Shown here in pieces: positions 7,751 to 17,036 of a DNA stretch of 64,000 nt (position 1 is its first letter; each line of letters starts with the position of its first letter). The stretch is from contig JAIXUH010000012.1 of assembly GCA_027484145.1 (NCBI GenBank), positions 62,001 to 126,000 of the forward strand, written 5' to 3'. The DNA comes from Rhodobacter sp. GTDB taxonomy: Bacteria; Pseudomonadota; Alphaproteobacteria; Rhodobacterales; Rhodobacteraceae. Under the pieces are notes generated by a model, which did not search any database, had not been told where the DNA came from, and saw nothing but the letters and a program-made list of their open reading frames with translations. The position numbers and the translations under genes were made by a program.

Positions 7751-8272
7751 CTATCCCTGCGGGTGCGCCCTTTGGCGCACCTGCCACTGCAACCACCCCG
7801 CCAAGCCAAGACAAAGCAGCGACAACACCCCCATTGCCATCGCCAACCCGCGCGAGACCTCCGCCTCTGCCGCCAACTCCCCCGGCACGAACTCGATCAC
7901 ATGCGGCGCCGACGGCACATGCATCGCCGCGATCTCATCCCCCTCGCGCCACGCCTCATACTGCGCCCGGTCAATCATGATCCGCTCCAGCCCCTGTGTG
8001 CCATCCGCCTTCTGATAGCCAAAGGTCGCGTGAAACTCATAACTGGTCAGCGTCTTGCCAGCCTCGCGCCGCTCCGTTTCACGCCGCTCCAGCGTCAGCA
8101 CGGTCAGCGTCACCGGCACCCCTTCCGCCGCGATCAGCCGCGCATGGCCACCCGAGACATAGCCGATCAGCCCGCTCACCCCCGCGATAAAGCCAAAGAC
8201 CACCGCAAAGATCAGCGCCACCCAGCGCCCCACTTCCGCCCCGCCCTGTATCGTCTTGCCCTGCCACCGCAT
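7751..8272 (-). CDS. DUF3592-like two-TM membrane protein
   Basis: A 173-residue protein with one hydrophobic helix near residues 17-40 ([21 protein letters not shown]) and one near the C-terminus ([20 protein letters not shown]), enclosing a soluble beta-rich domain. The central [21 protein letters not shown] and the phrase IVFVPG-like EFVPGE fit the DUF3592 pattern. The start ATG at 8272 has AGGGGG 6 nt upstream; a longer reading has no support. It is convergent with the 7-TM gene, with no spacing. Function unknown. Confidence 0.7.
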   Translation of the reverse strand: MRWQGKTIQGGAEVGRWVALIFAVVFGFIAGVSGLIGYVSGGHARLIAAEGVPVTLTVLTLERRETERREAGKTLTSYEFHATFGYQKADGTQGLERIMIDRAQYEAWREGDEIAAMHVPSAPHVIEFVPGELAAEAEVSRGLAMAMGVLSLLCLGLAGWLQWQVRQRAHPQG

Positions 8273-8435
8273 CCCAACCCCCTGCCAACAGCCACCCCAC
8301 ATTGGCACGCCGCCGCATCGAATCCAGCGAAATATCCCCCCGCCGCCACCTGCCCCTTGGCCTTTCGGGCCGCTTTCGCTAAGTCCCAAGCGACGCCCAA
8401 AGAACCTGCCCGCCAACCTGCCCAAGGACGCCCCC

Positions 8436-11400
8436 ATGCCGATGGAAAAGACCTTCTCCCCCGCCGAGGCCGAAGCCCGCATCACCGCTGCGTGGATCAG
8501 CGAAAAGGTCGGCGCGGCAGGGGCCAATGCCAAACCCGGCGCGCCCGCCTTTTCCATCATGATCCCGCCACCCAACGTGACGGGCAGCCTGCACATGGGC
8601 CACGCCTTCAACAACACCCTGCAAGATATCCTGATCCGCTGGCACCGCATGCAGGGGCATGACACGCTCTGGCAGGTGGGCACAGATCATGCGGGCATCG
8701 CCACGCAAATGGTCACCGAACGCGACATGGCGCTCAATCAGGAACCCAACCGCCGCGACATGGGGCGCGAGAAATTCACCGCCCGCGTCTGGCAGCAAAA
8801 GGTCAAATCGCGCGGCACCATCATCGGCCAGTTGCAGCGCCTTGGCGCCTCCTGCGATTGGGACCGTGAGGCCTTCACCATGTCCGGCGCCCCCGGCGCG
8901 CCCGCAGGCGAGGATGGCAATTTCCACGACGCCGTGATCAAGGTCTTCGTGGATATGTACAACAAGGGCCTGATCTATCGCGGCAAACGCCTCGTGAACT
9001 GGGACCCGCATTTCGAAACCGCGATTTCTGACCTTGAGGTCGAGAATACCGAAGTCGCGGGCCACATGTGGCACTTCAAATACATTCTCGCCAATGGCGA
9101 AACCTATGAATACATTGAAAAAGACGAAGAAGGTAACGTGACCCTGCGTGAGCGGCGCGACTACATCTCCATCGCCACCACCCGGCCCGAAACCATGCTG
9201 GGCGATGGTGCCGTGGCCGTGCACCCGTCCGATGCGCGCTATGCCGCCATCGTGGGCAAGATGGTCCACCTGCCGCTCTGCGACCGCCTGATCCCGATCA
9301 TCAGTGACGAATACCCCGACCCGACCTTCGGCTCGGGCGCGGTGAAAATCACCGGCGCGCATGATTTCAACGACTATCAGGTGGCCAAGCGCAACAACCT
9401 GCCCTGCTACCGCCTGATGGACACGCGCGCCCAGATGCGCGCCGACGGTGCCCCCTATGCCGAAGCCGTCGCCCGCGCCCGCGAAATCGCCGCAGGCAGC
9501 CCCACCAATGAATCCGAGGTCGACAGCCTGAACCTCGTCCCCGAAAAGTACCGCGGCCTCGATCGGTTCGAGGCGCGCAAAGCAGTCGTGGCCGACATCA
9601 ACGCGCTCGGCCTCTGCGTCTCCACCCTCATCTCCGAAATCGACCCCGAGACGGGCAGCGAACACCTGACCCGCGAACCCTTTGTCGAAGACAAAAAGAT
9701 CATGCAGCCCTTCGGCGACCGCTCCAAAGTGGTGATCGAACCGATGCTGACCGACCAGTGGTTCGTGGATACGGCGAAGATCGTGGAACCAGCACTGGAA
9801 GCCGTGCGCACGGGCAAGACCAAGATCATCCCGGAGTCGGGCGAGAAAACCTATTACCATTGGCTGGAGAATATCGAGCCCTGGTGCATCAGCCGCCAGC
9901 TTTGGTGGGGGCACCAGATCCCAGTTTGGTATGATCGGTTTGGAAACACCTTCTGCGCAGCGACTTTTGAGAGTGCGGCCGAAAAGGCGGTTGCCTTGCG
10001 CTCAAAAGACTATGGTGGAAGAAAGATCGTTGTGGCGGAATTGCCCGACGAGAAAAGCTTGACGTCGCCTGACATTATTGGCGGTTCGAACACTGCGCAG
10101 GTTTCTGCAGCAGTTTGGGGCGATGACGACGAGTCTGACCTTCTTGAAGTCACTCTCTTCCTCCGCCGTGACCCCGACGTCCTCGACACCTGGTTCTCCT
10201 CCGGCCTCTGGCCCATCGGCACCCTCGGCTGGCCCGAACCCACGCCGGAACTGGCAAAATACTTCCCCACCTCCGTCCTCGTGACAGGGGCAGACATCCT
10301 TTTCTTCTGGGTCGCCCGAATGATGATGATGCAGCTTGCCGTCGTGGACGAAATCCCCTTCCACACCGTATACCTGCACGGCCTCGTCCGCGACGCCAAG
10401 GGCAAGAAGATGTCGAAATCCCTCGGCAACGTCATCGACCCGTTGGAGATCATCGACGAATACGGCGCCGACGCCCTGCGCTTTTCCAACGCCGCCATGG
10501 CCTCCCTCGGCGGCGTGCTGAAACTCGACACCGCCCGCATCGCCGGCTACCGCAACTTCGGCACCAAACTCTGGAACGCCTGCCGCTTTGCCGAGATGAA
10601 CGGCGTGTGGGAGGGGCACATCACCCAGACCCAACCGCCGCATGCCACCGCCACCGTCAACCGCTGGATCATCGGCGAAACCACTCGCACGCTCACGGAA
10701 GTCAACGCCGCCCTCACCGACTACCGCTTCGACCAAGCCGCCGATGCGCTTTACAAATTCGTCTGGGGCAAGGTCTGCGACTGGTACGTCGAATTCGCCA
10801 AACCCCTGTTTGACGGCCCCGAAGCCGCCGAGACCCGCGCCACCATGGCATGGGTCCTCGACCAATCCATGATCCTCCTCCACCCCTTCATGCCCTTCAT
10901 CACCGAAGAGCTTTGGTCCACCACTGGCACCCGCTCCAAACGCCTCGTCCACACCGACTGGCCCACCCTTCCGCAATCCCTCATCGACGCCCCCGCCATG
11001 GCCGAGATGACATGGGTCACCACCCTGATCGACGACATCCGCTCCGCCCGCGCGCAGATGCACGTCCCCGTCGGCCTGAAACTCGACATGCTCGCCACCA
11101 CGATGGACCCCGCCGCCACCGAAGCCTGGACACGGAACGAGGTGCTGATCAAACGCCTCGCCCGCATTGAAAGCCTCACCACGGCGACAACCGCCCCCAA
11201 GGGCGCCATCACCATCGCCGCCGAAGGCGCCAGCTTCGCCATCCCGCTCGACGGCATCATCGACATCGCCGCCGAAAAATCCCGCCTGCAGAAATCGCTC
11301 GACAAACTGGCCAAGGAAATCGGCGGCCTCAAGGGCCGGCTCGACAACCCCAACTTCGTCAAATCCGCCCCCGAAGACGTCATCGACGAGGCCCGCGCCA

Positions 11401-11471
11401 ACCTCGAGGCCCGTCAGGACGAATCCGCCAAACTCACCGCCGCCCTCGCGCGACTGGCCGAGATCGGCTGA
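8436..11471 (+). CDS. valS: Valyl-tRNA synthetase
   Basis: A 1011-residue class I aminoacyl-tRNA synthetase charging tRNA-Val. It carries [15 protein letters not shown] (the HIGH-type motif, about residues 43-57) and [10 protein letters not shown] (KMSKS loop), a CP1 editing domain in between ([25 protein letters not shown]), the [10 protein letters not shown] motif, an anticodon-binding domain, and a C-terminal coiled-coil arm ([20 protein letters not shown]). The ATG at 8436 follows AAGGACG. About 75 residues between [11 protein letters not shown] and [11 protein letters not shown] (about 9,940-10,165) are longer than in most bacterial ValRS and use AT-richer codons than the rest. The enzyme otherwise looks intact. 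Confidence 0.97.
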   Translation: MPMEKTFSPAEAEARITAAWISEKVGAAGANAKPGAPAFSIMIPPPNVTGSLHMGHAFNNTLQDILIRWHRMQGHDTLWQVGTDHAGIATQMVTERDMALNQEPNRRDMGREKFTARVWQQKVKSRGTIIGQLQRLGASCDWDREAFTMSGAPGAPAGEDGNFHDAVIKVFVDMYNKGLIYRGKRLVNWDPHFETAISDLEVENTEVAGHMWHFKYILANGETYEYIEKDEEGNVTLRERRDYISIATTRPETMLGDGAVAVHPSDARYAAIVGKMVHLPLCDRLIPIISDEYPDPTFGSGAVKITGAHDFNDYQVAKRNNLPCYRLMDTRAQMRADGAPYAEAVARAREIAAGSPTNESEVDSLNLVPEKYRGLDRFEARKAVVADINALGLCVSTLISEIDPETGSEHLTREPFVEDKKIMQPFGDRSKVVIEPMLTDQWFVDTAKIVEPALEAVRTGKTKIIPESGEKTYYHWLENIEPWCISRQLWWGHQIPVWYDRFGNTFCAATFESAAEKAVALRSKDYGGRKIVVAELPDEKSLTSPDIIGGSNTAQVSAAVWGDDDESDLLEVTLFLRRDPDVLDTWFSSGLWPIGTLGWPEPTPELAKYFPTSVLVTGADILFFWVARMMMMQLAVVDEIPFHTVYLHGLVRDAKGKKMSKSLGNVIDPLEIIDEYGADALRFSNAAMASLGGVLKLDTARIAGYRNFGTKLWNACRFAEMNGVWEGHITQTQPPHATATVNRWIIGETTRTLTEVNAALTDYRFDQAADALYKFVWGKVCDWYVEFAKPLFDGPEAAETRATMAWVLDQSMILLHPFMPFITEELWSTTGTRSKRLVHTDWPTLPQSLIDAPAMAEMTWVTTLIDDIRSARAQMHVPVGLKLDMLATTMDPAATEAWTRNEVLIKRLARIESLTTATTAPKGAITIAAEGASFAIPLDGIIDIAAEKSRLQKSLDKLAKEIGGLKGRLDNPNFVKSAPEDVIDEARANLEARQDESAKLTAALARLAEIG

Positions 11472-11530
11472 CATTTTCTGTCCTCAAATATCCTGCGGGG
11501 GGTGGCGGTCCTGCCCCCGGCAGGGCCGCA

Positions 11531-11560
11531 GGGGGGCGCAAAGCCCCCCTTTTCTTTTCC
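11531..11560 (+). terminator. Rho-independent terminator after valS (repeat copy A)
   Basis: GGGGGGC (11531-11537) pairs with GCCCCCC (11543-11549) around a 5-nt loop, followed by TTTTCTTTT. It is part of a dispersed repeat whose AAATATCC box lies at 11486-11493. The same arrangement recurs near 40.7 and 48.3 kb. Confidence 0.75.
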
Positions 11561-11598
11561 CCTGCCCGGGCGCACCATACCCCCGACAGGAGGCCCCC

Positions 11599-11931
11599 AT
11601 GTCATGGCTCGCCCGCCTCGCCGAACGCCAGATGCAACTCTTCCGCCTCAAGGGCGGCCTGCAGGGCCTGCCCGGTGAGGGCAAACCCCTGCCCGACCAC
11701 ACCGCCGACGCCTTCGTCAGCGCAGGCGATGCCGTGGGGTTCCGCATCATGGCCCAGGCCGGTGTCCTGCCCGAGGAAATCGTCCTCAAAAAACAGGTCA
11801 TCGCCCAACGCGCCCACCTCGCCACCCTCACAGATGAGGCCGCCCGCAAAGAGGCCATGGCCGAACTCGCCCGCCTCGAAATGCGCCAAGCCATCGCCGA
11901 AGAAGCCCGCCGCCGCTTCATGAAGGGCTGA
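11599..11931 (+). CDS. DUF1992 (DnaJ-homologue-associated domain) protein
   Basis: A 110-residue protein matching DUF1992, also called the DnaJ homologue subfamily C member 28 conserved domain. The start MSWLARLAERQM, the LQGLPGEGKPL core and a C-terminal charged helix (RKEAMAELARLEMRQAIAEE) are typical. No J-domain is present. The start is set by AGGAGG (11588-11593). The family has no established function. It is separated from valS by a terminator, so it is probably transcribed on its own. Confidence 0.85.
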   Translation: MSWLARLAERQMQLFRLKGGLQGLPGEGKPLPDHTADAFVSAGDAVGFRIMAQAGVLPEEIVLKKQVIAQRAHLATLTDEAARKEAMAELARLEMRQAIAEEARRRFMKG

Positions 11932-11982
11932 CCCCGCCGGGCCTGCGCCCCCCGCACCAACCTCCCCTCACGGCCGCCCCCG

Positions 11983-12041
11983 TAGGGCGGGGTTCACCCC
12001 GCCCCCCCACAAAACCATAGGGCGGGGTTAACCCCGCCCTA
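11983..12041. repeat. Paired TAGGGCGGGGTT palindromic repeats
   Basis: Two GC-rich palindromes lie in tandem. The first, 11983-12004, reads TAGGGCGGGGTT then CACCCCGCCC (one mismatch). The second, 12018-12041, is a perfect 24-bp palindrome with arms TAGGGCGGGGTT and AACCCCGCCCTA and no loop. They resemble REP-like intergenic elements and could form a cruciform or RNA hairpin between the genes ending at 11931 and starting at 12102. Confidence 0.75.
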
Positions 12042-12101
12042 CCTGCAACTTGCCACCACCCGCAAATTGCATCAAATTTGCCTTGTAATCAGGGGGCGCG
12101 G

Positions 12102-14291
12102 ATGTTTGGTGACAAACTCGACAAGATCGGCAACGGCGCCAACCTGCTGGTCACGGTCGCCTCTTGCGCGGTCGATCCCACCGGACTTGCGCTGACCGGT
12201 GCCGCCGTTTCCGGCACGCTCTCGCTCAACACGATCTTCCGCTCGTCCACCAAAGACGCCAAGGCCCTCATCGCCGCCATCACTGTGCAGCTTGAAAAAG
12301 ACCTGACAGGGCTGCACATCTCCGAAGATCGCCGCCGCCTTCTGCCGCAAATGCTCGAAGCCGCCCTTCCCGCCCCACACGACATTGCGCACTGTGCCCT
12401 TGATCCTGATGCCATCGTGGCGCTGATGGCTTCCCGCCTCACCCATATCGAACACCGCGACCCCGCCACCCTCGCCGCCTTCACGAAATGGCTGCGGCCC
12501 AGCCTTGCTATGCTGCTGGCAGACACAACCTTCATCTCCGCCATCGCACCACAGATCGCCCGCGAAACACTGTCCCGCCTCCAAGACGTGGCCGATGGCC
12601 TGCTCAGCCTGTCGAAAACCTACAGCAGCCTCGCCGCGTCACTTGATGATCTGCGCAACCTGCGTGCCAGCGAACTGCGGGCGCTCGTCGCGCGTTTTGG
12701 CCTCAACCCACCCCGCGACGCCAAGCCCGAGGCGCTGATTGCCCTTCTGGAAGAGCAGATCGAACCCGTCCGCGCCATGCGCGCGCAGATCGCCAACATC
12801 GACCACCGCATTCCCGCCCTGCACAACCTCAAGGCCGCAGCCCAAGATGCCGCCAACAAACTGGACTTTGCCGAAGTCGAATCCCTCATCGCCCAGGTCG
12901 ACCAGATCGAAACCGAAACCGCCGCCGAAACCAAGGAACTCCGCGCCGCCAACCTCCTCCTGATGGGCCGCGCCGACGACGCCTACCGCCACTACAAAGC
13001 CGCCGCCGAAAGCTATGGCGGGATTGATGAACAGGCGGTTTTTCTTCGACGTGAAACCTACGCGCAAACTCTCGCCGACCACGGCAAGCGCTTCGGCGGC
13101 ACTGGCTTTCAGCGCGCAATCGACCTCTGGGAAGCCACGCTCGCCAATATCGACCGAGGCGACGATCCATTGCTTTGGGCTAGGACTCAACACAACCTCG
13201 CAGTAGCGTTCGTAGGTCAGGCCGCGCGAGTCGATGGCCCCGCCGGTGCTGGACTTTTGGCCAAAGCGATCACGGCCTATCGAGCCGTGCTAGAGGTAAA
13301 CACCCTCGACGATCATCCGATCGCTTGGGCAAAAACCCAAAACAGCATCGGCATTGCCCTGCGAAATCAGGCGACCCGTGTGGCAGGTGTCACAGCGACA
13401 GAATTGCTGGCACAGGCAGTTAAGGCCTACGAGGACGCCTTGCAGGTTTACACGCTCCAACAAAATCCAATCGATTGGGCCTCAACACAAAATAACCTCG
13501 CCATAGCACTTTCTGAGCAGGCAAAGCGGATCGAAGGTAGGAACGGGGCAGATTTGCGGGCGCGGGCGGTCAATGCAAACATGGCATCGCTTGAAGTTTA
13601 TATTCAAGAAGACTTTCCGATTGAATGGGCTAGGTCCATGAACAACCTCGCGCTCAATCTCGTCGATTGGGCATCGCAGGTCAAAAAAGCTGAGGCTGCT
13701 GAACTTTTGGCAGAGGCGATCTGGGCGTATGAGTCCGCATTATTAGTCCGCACGCGACAGGAACTTCCAGTGGATTGGGCTACAACTCAAAACAATCTCG
13801 GTTTTGCCTATCGACAACAGGCAGCACTGGTAAAGGACAAAGAGTCCGTTGATTTGCTTGCGAGCTCCATTGCTGCATTTAGTTCAGCCTTACAGTTCCG
13901 CTGCCCGCAGGATCATCCACTGGATTGGGCAACATCACAAATGGGCCTTGCGGTAACCTTAACCGATCAAGCAAATCTCCTCGAAGGAGTTTTTGGGGCC
14001 GATGTATTGCGGCAAGCAATCAAGGAACACAATGCAGTTCTGCAGGTCTACACAGAGGAGGATCATCCTTTACAATGGGCCATGACGAATAACAATTTGG
14101 CGGTGACCATCTTTCGATTGGCAAATCACCCATCTACTTTGGACGCGCTACTCAACCTTCGCGCCGCTCTGCACAACGTCGATGCCGCCTTGACGGTCTT
14201 TGATCCCGTCCATACGGCCCGCTACCATGCGAAGGCCTCAGCCCTCCGCGACAACATCCTCTCCGCCATCGCCGCCGCCGAAAACCCCTAA
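12102..14291 (+). CDS. Large repeat protein with exact 50-residue TPR-like array
   Basis: A 729-residue, apparently cytosolic protein. Residues 1-340 are alpha-helical with no motif I recognise beyond a hydrophobic stretch near 15-45 (LLVTVASCAVDPTGLALTG) and a coiled segment near 195-290. From W359 a repeat recurs with a strict 50-residue period (W at 359, 409, 459, 509, 559, 609, 659), consensus WAxTQNNLxxA...A..LLxxAIxAYxxALxVxT..DxPxD. This is the TPR-type repeat seen in bacterial scaffold and sensor proteins. GC content falls noticeably in the repeat half (about 13.4-14.1 kb). The ATG at 12102 follows AGGGGG. No catalytic domain is visible, so a protein-interaction role is likely but the partner is unknown. 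Confidence 0.8.
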   Translation: MFGDKLDKIGNGANLLVTVASCAVDPTGLALTGAAVSGTLSLNTIFRSSTKDAKALIAAITVQLEKDLTGLHISEDRRRLLPQMLEAALPAPHDIAHCALDPDAIVALMASRLTHIEHRDPATLAAFTKWLRPSLAMLLADTTFISAIAPQIARETLSRLQDVADGLLSLSKTYSSLAASLDDLRNLRASELRALVARFGLNPPRDAKPEALIALLEEQIEPVRAMRAQIANIDHRIPALHNLKAAAQDAANKLDFAEVESLIAQVDQIETETAAETKELRAANLLLMGRADDAYRHYKAAAESYGGIDEQAVFLRRETYAQTLADHGKRFGGTGFQRAIDLWEATLANIDRGDDPLLWARTQHNLAVAFVGQAARVDGPAGAGLLAKAITAYRAVLEVNTLDDHPIAWAKTQNSIGIALRNQATRVAGVTATELLAQAVKAYEDALQVYTLQQNPIDWASTQNNLAIALSEQAKRIEGRNGADLRARAVNANMASLEVYIQEDFPIEWARSMNNLALNLVDWASQVKKAEAAELLAEAIWAYESALLVRTRQELPVDWATTQNNLGFAYRQQAALVKDKESVDLLASSIAAFSSALQFRCPQDHPLDWATSQMGLAVTLTDQANLLEGVFGADVLRQAIKEHNAVLQVYTEEDHPLQWAMTNNNLAVTIFRLANHPSTLDALLNLRAALHNVDAALTVFDPVHTARYHAKASALRDNILSAIAAAENP

Positions 14292-14420
14292 CAACTCGTT
14301 AACGCGGCCCGCCAACCCCCTGATATCATTGCCCCCCAACCCTGTCCCACGCAGGGACACCCTCCATAACCTCCGGAAAATCCCCTTGCCAGAGCGGCGG
14401 GAAACAGGCCAGATCGCGGG

Positions 14421-15521
14421 ATGAGCCGTTTTCTGACCCCCCATGCCGCCACCCTGCCCCAGTCCGTGCCCTTTGTCGGCCCCGAGGCGCAGGAGCGCGC
14501 CCTTGGCCGCCCCTTTCGGGCGCGTCTGGGCGCGAATGAAAGCCTCTTCGGCCCCTCCCCCGCCGCCCTCGCCGCGATGAAGGCGGCAGTCGAGGGGGTC
14601 TGGATGTATGCCGACCCCGAGAACCATGATCTGAAGGCGGCCTTGGCCGCCCACCACGGGGTGACGCCCCAGCATATCGCCGTGGGGGGCGGGATTGACG
14701 GGCTTCTGGGCCTGATCTGCCGCCTGACCCTTTCCCCCGGCGATGCCGTGGTCACCTCGCTCGGGGCCTATCCCACCTTCAATTTCCATGTGACCGGTTT
14801 CGGCGGCACCCTCACCCGCGTGCCCTATCGCGGCGATCATGAAGACCTCGCCGCCCTGCTGAACGCCGCGCGGGGAACGCGGGCGAAGCTCATTTACCTC
14901 GCCAACCCCGACAACCCGATGGGCAGCCACCACCCGGCGGCAGTGATCGAGGATATGGTGGCCAACCTGCCCGACCATGCGCTGCTGATCCTTGACGAGG
15001 CCTATGCCGACCTCGCGCCTGCGGGCTGCATCCCTGAAATCGCGGCCGACCATCCGCAGGTCATCCGCCTGCGGACCTTTTCCAAGGGCTACGGCATGGC
15101 TGGCGCGCGGGTCGGCTATGCCTTGGCCGATCCGACGCTCGCCTGGGCCTTCGACAAGGTGCGCAATCATTTCGGGATGGGGCGCGTCGGCCAGATCGGC
15201 GCGCTTGCCGCGCTGCGCGATCAGGCGTGGCTGGAACAAGTGCGGGCAAGGATCATACATGCACGGGCGCGGGTGGGCGCCATCGCGCAGGCCAACGGTC
15301 TGATACCCCTGCCGTCCGCCACCAATTTTGTGACGGTCGATTGCGGGCGCGACGGCGACTTTGCCCGCGCAGTGCTGCGCGAAACCGTATCGCGCGGGGT
15401 GTTCATCCGCATGCCCGGGGTGGCCCCATTGGACCGCTGCATCCGGATCAGCCTTGGCGACGATGCCGCCCTGGATGTGCTGGAAGAGGTGCTACCCGCC
15501 GCCGTGAAAGCGGCAGGCTGA
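14421..15521 (+). CDS. HisC-like PLP-dependent aminotransferase
   Basis: A 366-residue class I/II aminotransferase closest to histidinol-phosphate aminotransferases. Features are LGANESLFGPSP near residue 36, the NPDNPMGSHH substrate/PLP loop, the LLILDEAYADLAP aspartate/tyrosine pair, and the PLP lysine in RTFSKGYGMAGARVGYA. The C-terminal arginine (RISLGD) would bind the substrate carboxylate. No other his genes are near, so it may serve another amino acid (an aromatic or related substrate) rather than histidine synthesis. It starts 129 nt after the repeat protein. Confidence 0.85.
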   Translation: MSRFLTPHAATLPQSVPFVGPEAQERALGRPFRARLGANESLFGPSPAALAAMKAAVEGVWMYADPENHDLKAALAAHHGVTPQHIAVGGGIDGLLGLICRLTLSPGDAVVTSLGAYPTFNFHVTGFGGTLTRVPYRGDHEDLAALLNAARGTRAKLIYLANPDNPMGSHHPAAVIEDMVANLPDHALLILDEAYADLAPAGCIPEIAADHPQVIRLRTFSKGYGMAGARVGYALADPTLAWAFDKVRNHFGMGRVGQIGALAALRDQAWLEQVRARIIHARARVGAIAQANGLIPLPSATNFVTVDCGRDGDFARAVLRETVSRGVFIRMPGVAPLDRCIRISLGDDAALDVLEEVLPAAVKAAG

Positions 15522-15911
15522 TCACTCGGCCGCGACGTCGTGTTTGGCGGGCCCAAGCGATGGGGCTGCCCCCAAGGGCACGTGGGCCGAGCCAAGCGAC
15601 AAGGGGGCGGCTTCGGCGACAGGCGCGGCCCGCAGCGTTGCAAAGGCAACCGGTTCGGGCTGCTCGCGTGCGGCTTCATCGATCACGCGGCGGAACACCA
15701 GCATGTTCTGATAGGTTGTCTTGGTGCCGGTCAGCCCGACGCGTTCATCACAGGGCAAGGTATCGGCGCGGACATAGTCCCAGCCATCGCGGCCCAGATC
15801 ATTCATCATCTGGGTCAGGGCAAAGGCGAACCGCTCTTCGGTCGTCTTGACGCCCCGTGCCTTTTCTCCGCGCTTTGGCGCAGGAACGACCTTGTATTCG
15901 AAACGCTGCAT
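15522..15911 (-). CDS. DUF4177 domain protein
   Basis: A 129-residue protein whose first 80 residues (MQRFEYKVVPAPKRGEKARG, then LNDLGRDGW-like MMNDLGRDGWDYVRAD and YQNMLVFRR) match DUF4177, a small alpha/beta domain of unknown role. The last 45 residues are alanine-rich and low-complexity (EPVAFATLRAAPVAEAAPLS). The start ATG at 15911 is chosen where family similarity begins. It converges directly on the aminotransferase, with no gap. Confidence 0.75.
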   Translation of the reverse strand: MQRFEYKVVPAPKRGEKARGVKTTEERFAFALTQMMNDLGRDGWDYVRADTLPCDERVGLTGTKTTYQNMLVFRRVIDEAAREQPEPVAFATLRAAPVAEAAPLSLGSAHVPLGAAPSLGPAKHDVAAE

Positions 15912-16115
15912 CGCAGACTCCCCCAAACCAGCGAAATCAGCATAGCGGGATTCGTCCCGCAACACCAAGTAAGGCAACGATTTTCCCGGCAAGACGGGGC
16001 ATCGCCGCAACAGCCGCAGGATATGGTGGGGTAAAGCGCGCATCGCGCTATGAATGGTAGATCAACCCGATGCTTTTGTGCCATTCTGGTGCCGTTGTAT
16101 GAGTGGGGAACGATC

Positions 16116-17036
16116 ATGCGGCCAAGTTTTGCCTATGTGGTGCTATCACTTTCACTTGGGACGATCGCGGTTTGGGGGTCTGAGGTGATGTTCTGGTCTG
16201 CCGCCCCGGCTGACCTGACACTGCCGATCTTTCTTCTGACCATCGTGATGTACAGCGTCTGCTGTGCCGGCGCTTTGTCGGCGGTGCTTCTGACGGGATC
16301 ACGCGGACTTATGGCACTGGTGGGGGGTGGAGCGCTGCTGGGGTGGCTGACCGAAGGGGTCATCGTTGCGACCGCCTATGATGCCTTCCCCGTGCAACTG
16401 GTCTGGACCGGGCTTGCCTGGCATATGCTGATCACCACCGTCGCGATGCTGGGCCTTTTCCGAGCGGGGCCGCACTGGCCGCTATGGCAACAGGTGTTGG
16501 GATGGACGGGCCTTGGTATCCTGTTTGGGGTCTGGGCAATGTTCTGGCCCACCGAGCGCACAGATCTGACCGCCGCCCCCGCCCTTTACATGATCGGGTC
16601 TGGTGTGGTCGCCATCATCGCCAACATTGCCATCGACAAGCTGGGGCCTTCCCTGACGCGCCCGCCGCGCTGGGTGCTATGGATTGCGCCTGTGCTGCTA
16701 ATCCTGCTTTGGATCGCGCAGCGGGTTGCTGCGCCGAACCCGATCACTCTTTCGGTGCCTGCGCTTTTGATTCTGACAGTCTGGGCCATGCGTCGGCTGG
16801 GCGACAGCCAGTCCCTGCCCGACTGGCGGCCCGCGCCGCACGTGTGGCGGCACGGGGTGCCGGTCATCGCGCCGGTGATCGCCACCTTCATGGCCGCCTA
16901 CGGCTGGGAGAACTTTGGGGCCGTCGGATCGAACATCCCTATCGCCATCGGATCGGGCCTGATCAGCCTGATCCTGTGGGGATGGCTCATCTGGCGCGGG
17001 GTCAGAGACCCAGTTTCTGCGCCACCATCGCGTTGA
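16116..17036 (+). CDS. Multi-pass membrane protein of unknown function
   Basis: A 306-residue protein with about nine to ten predicted membrane helices across its whole length ([52 protein letters not shown] and so on to [14 protein letters not shown]). I see no transporter signature and do not recognise the family. The ATG at 16116 is preferred over an in-frame ATG at 16050, because the extra residues are polar and unlike a signal. Its last 35 nt overlap the 3' end of gatB on the opposite strand. Confidence 0.7.
   Translation: MRPSFAYVVLSLSLGTIAVWGSEVMFWSAAPADLTLPIFLLTIVMYSVCCAGALSAVLLTGSRGLMALVGGGALLGWLTEGVIVATAYDAFPVQLVWTGLAWHMLITTVAMLGLFRAGPHWPLWQQVLGWTGLGILFGVWAMFWPTERTDLTAAPALYMIGSGVVAIIANIAIDKLGPSLTRPPRWVLWIAPVLLILLWIAQRVAAPNPITLSVPALLILTVWAMRRLGDSQSLPDWRPAPHVWRHGVPVIAPVIATFMAAYGWENFGAVGSNIPIAIGSGLISLILWGWLIWRGVRDPVSAPPSR

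Noticed and set aside
8379-9914. 511-codon minus-strand open frame across valS
   Set aside because: Shadow of the ValRS editing domain; no plausible start signal or motif.
10002-11474. 490-codon minus-strand open frame across valS
   Set aside because: Glycine- and aspartate-rich low-complexity product with no family signature, opposite the ValRS catalytic and anticodon domains.
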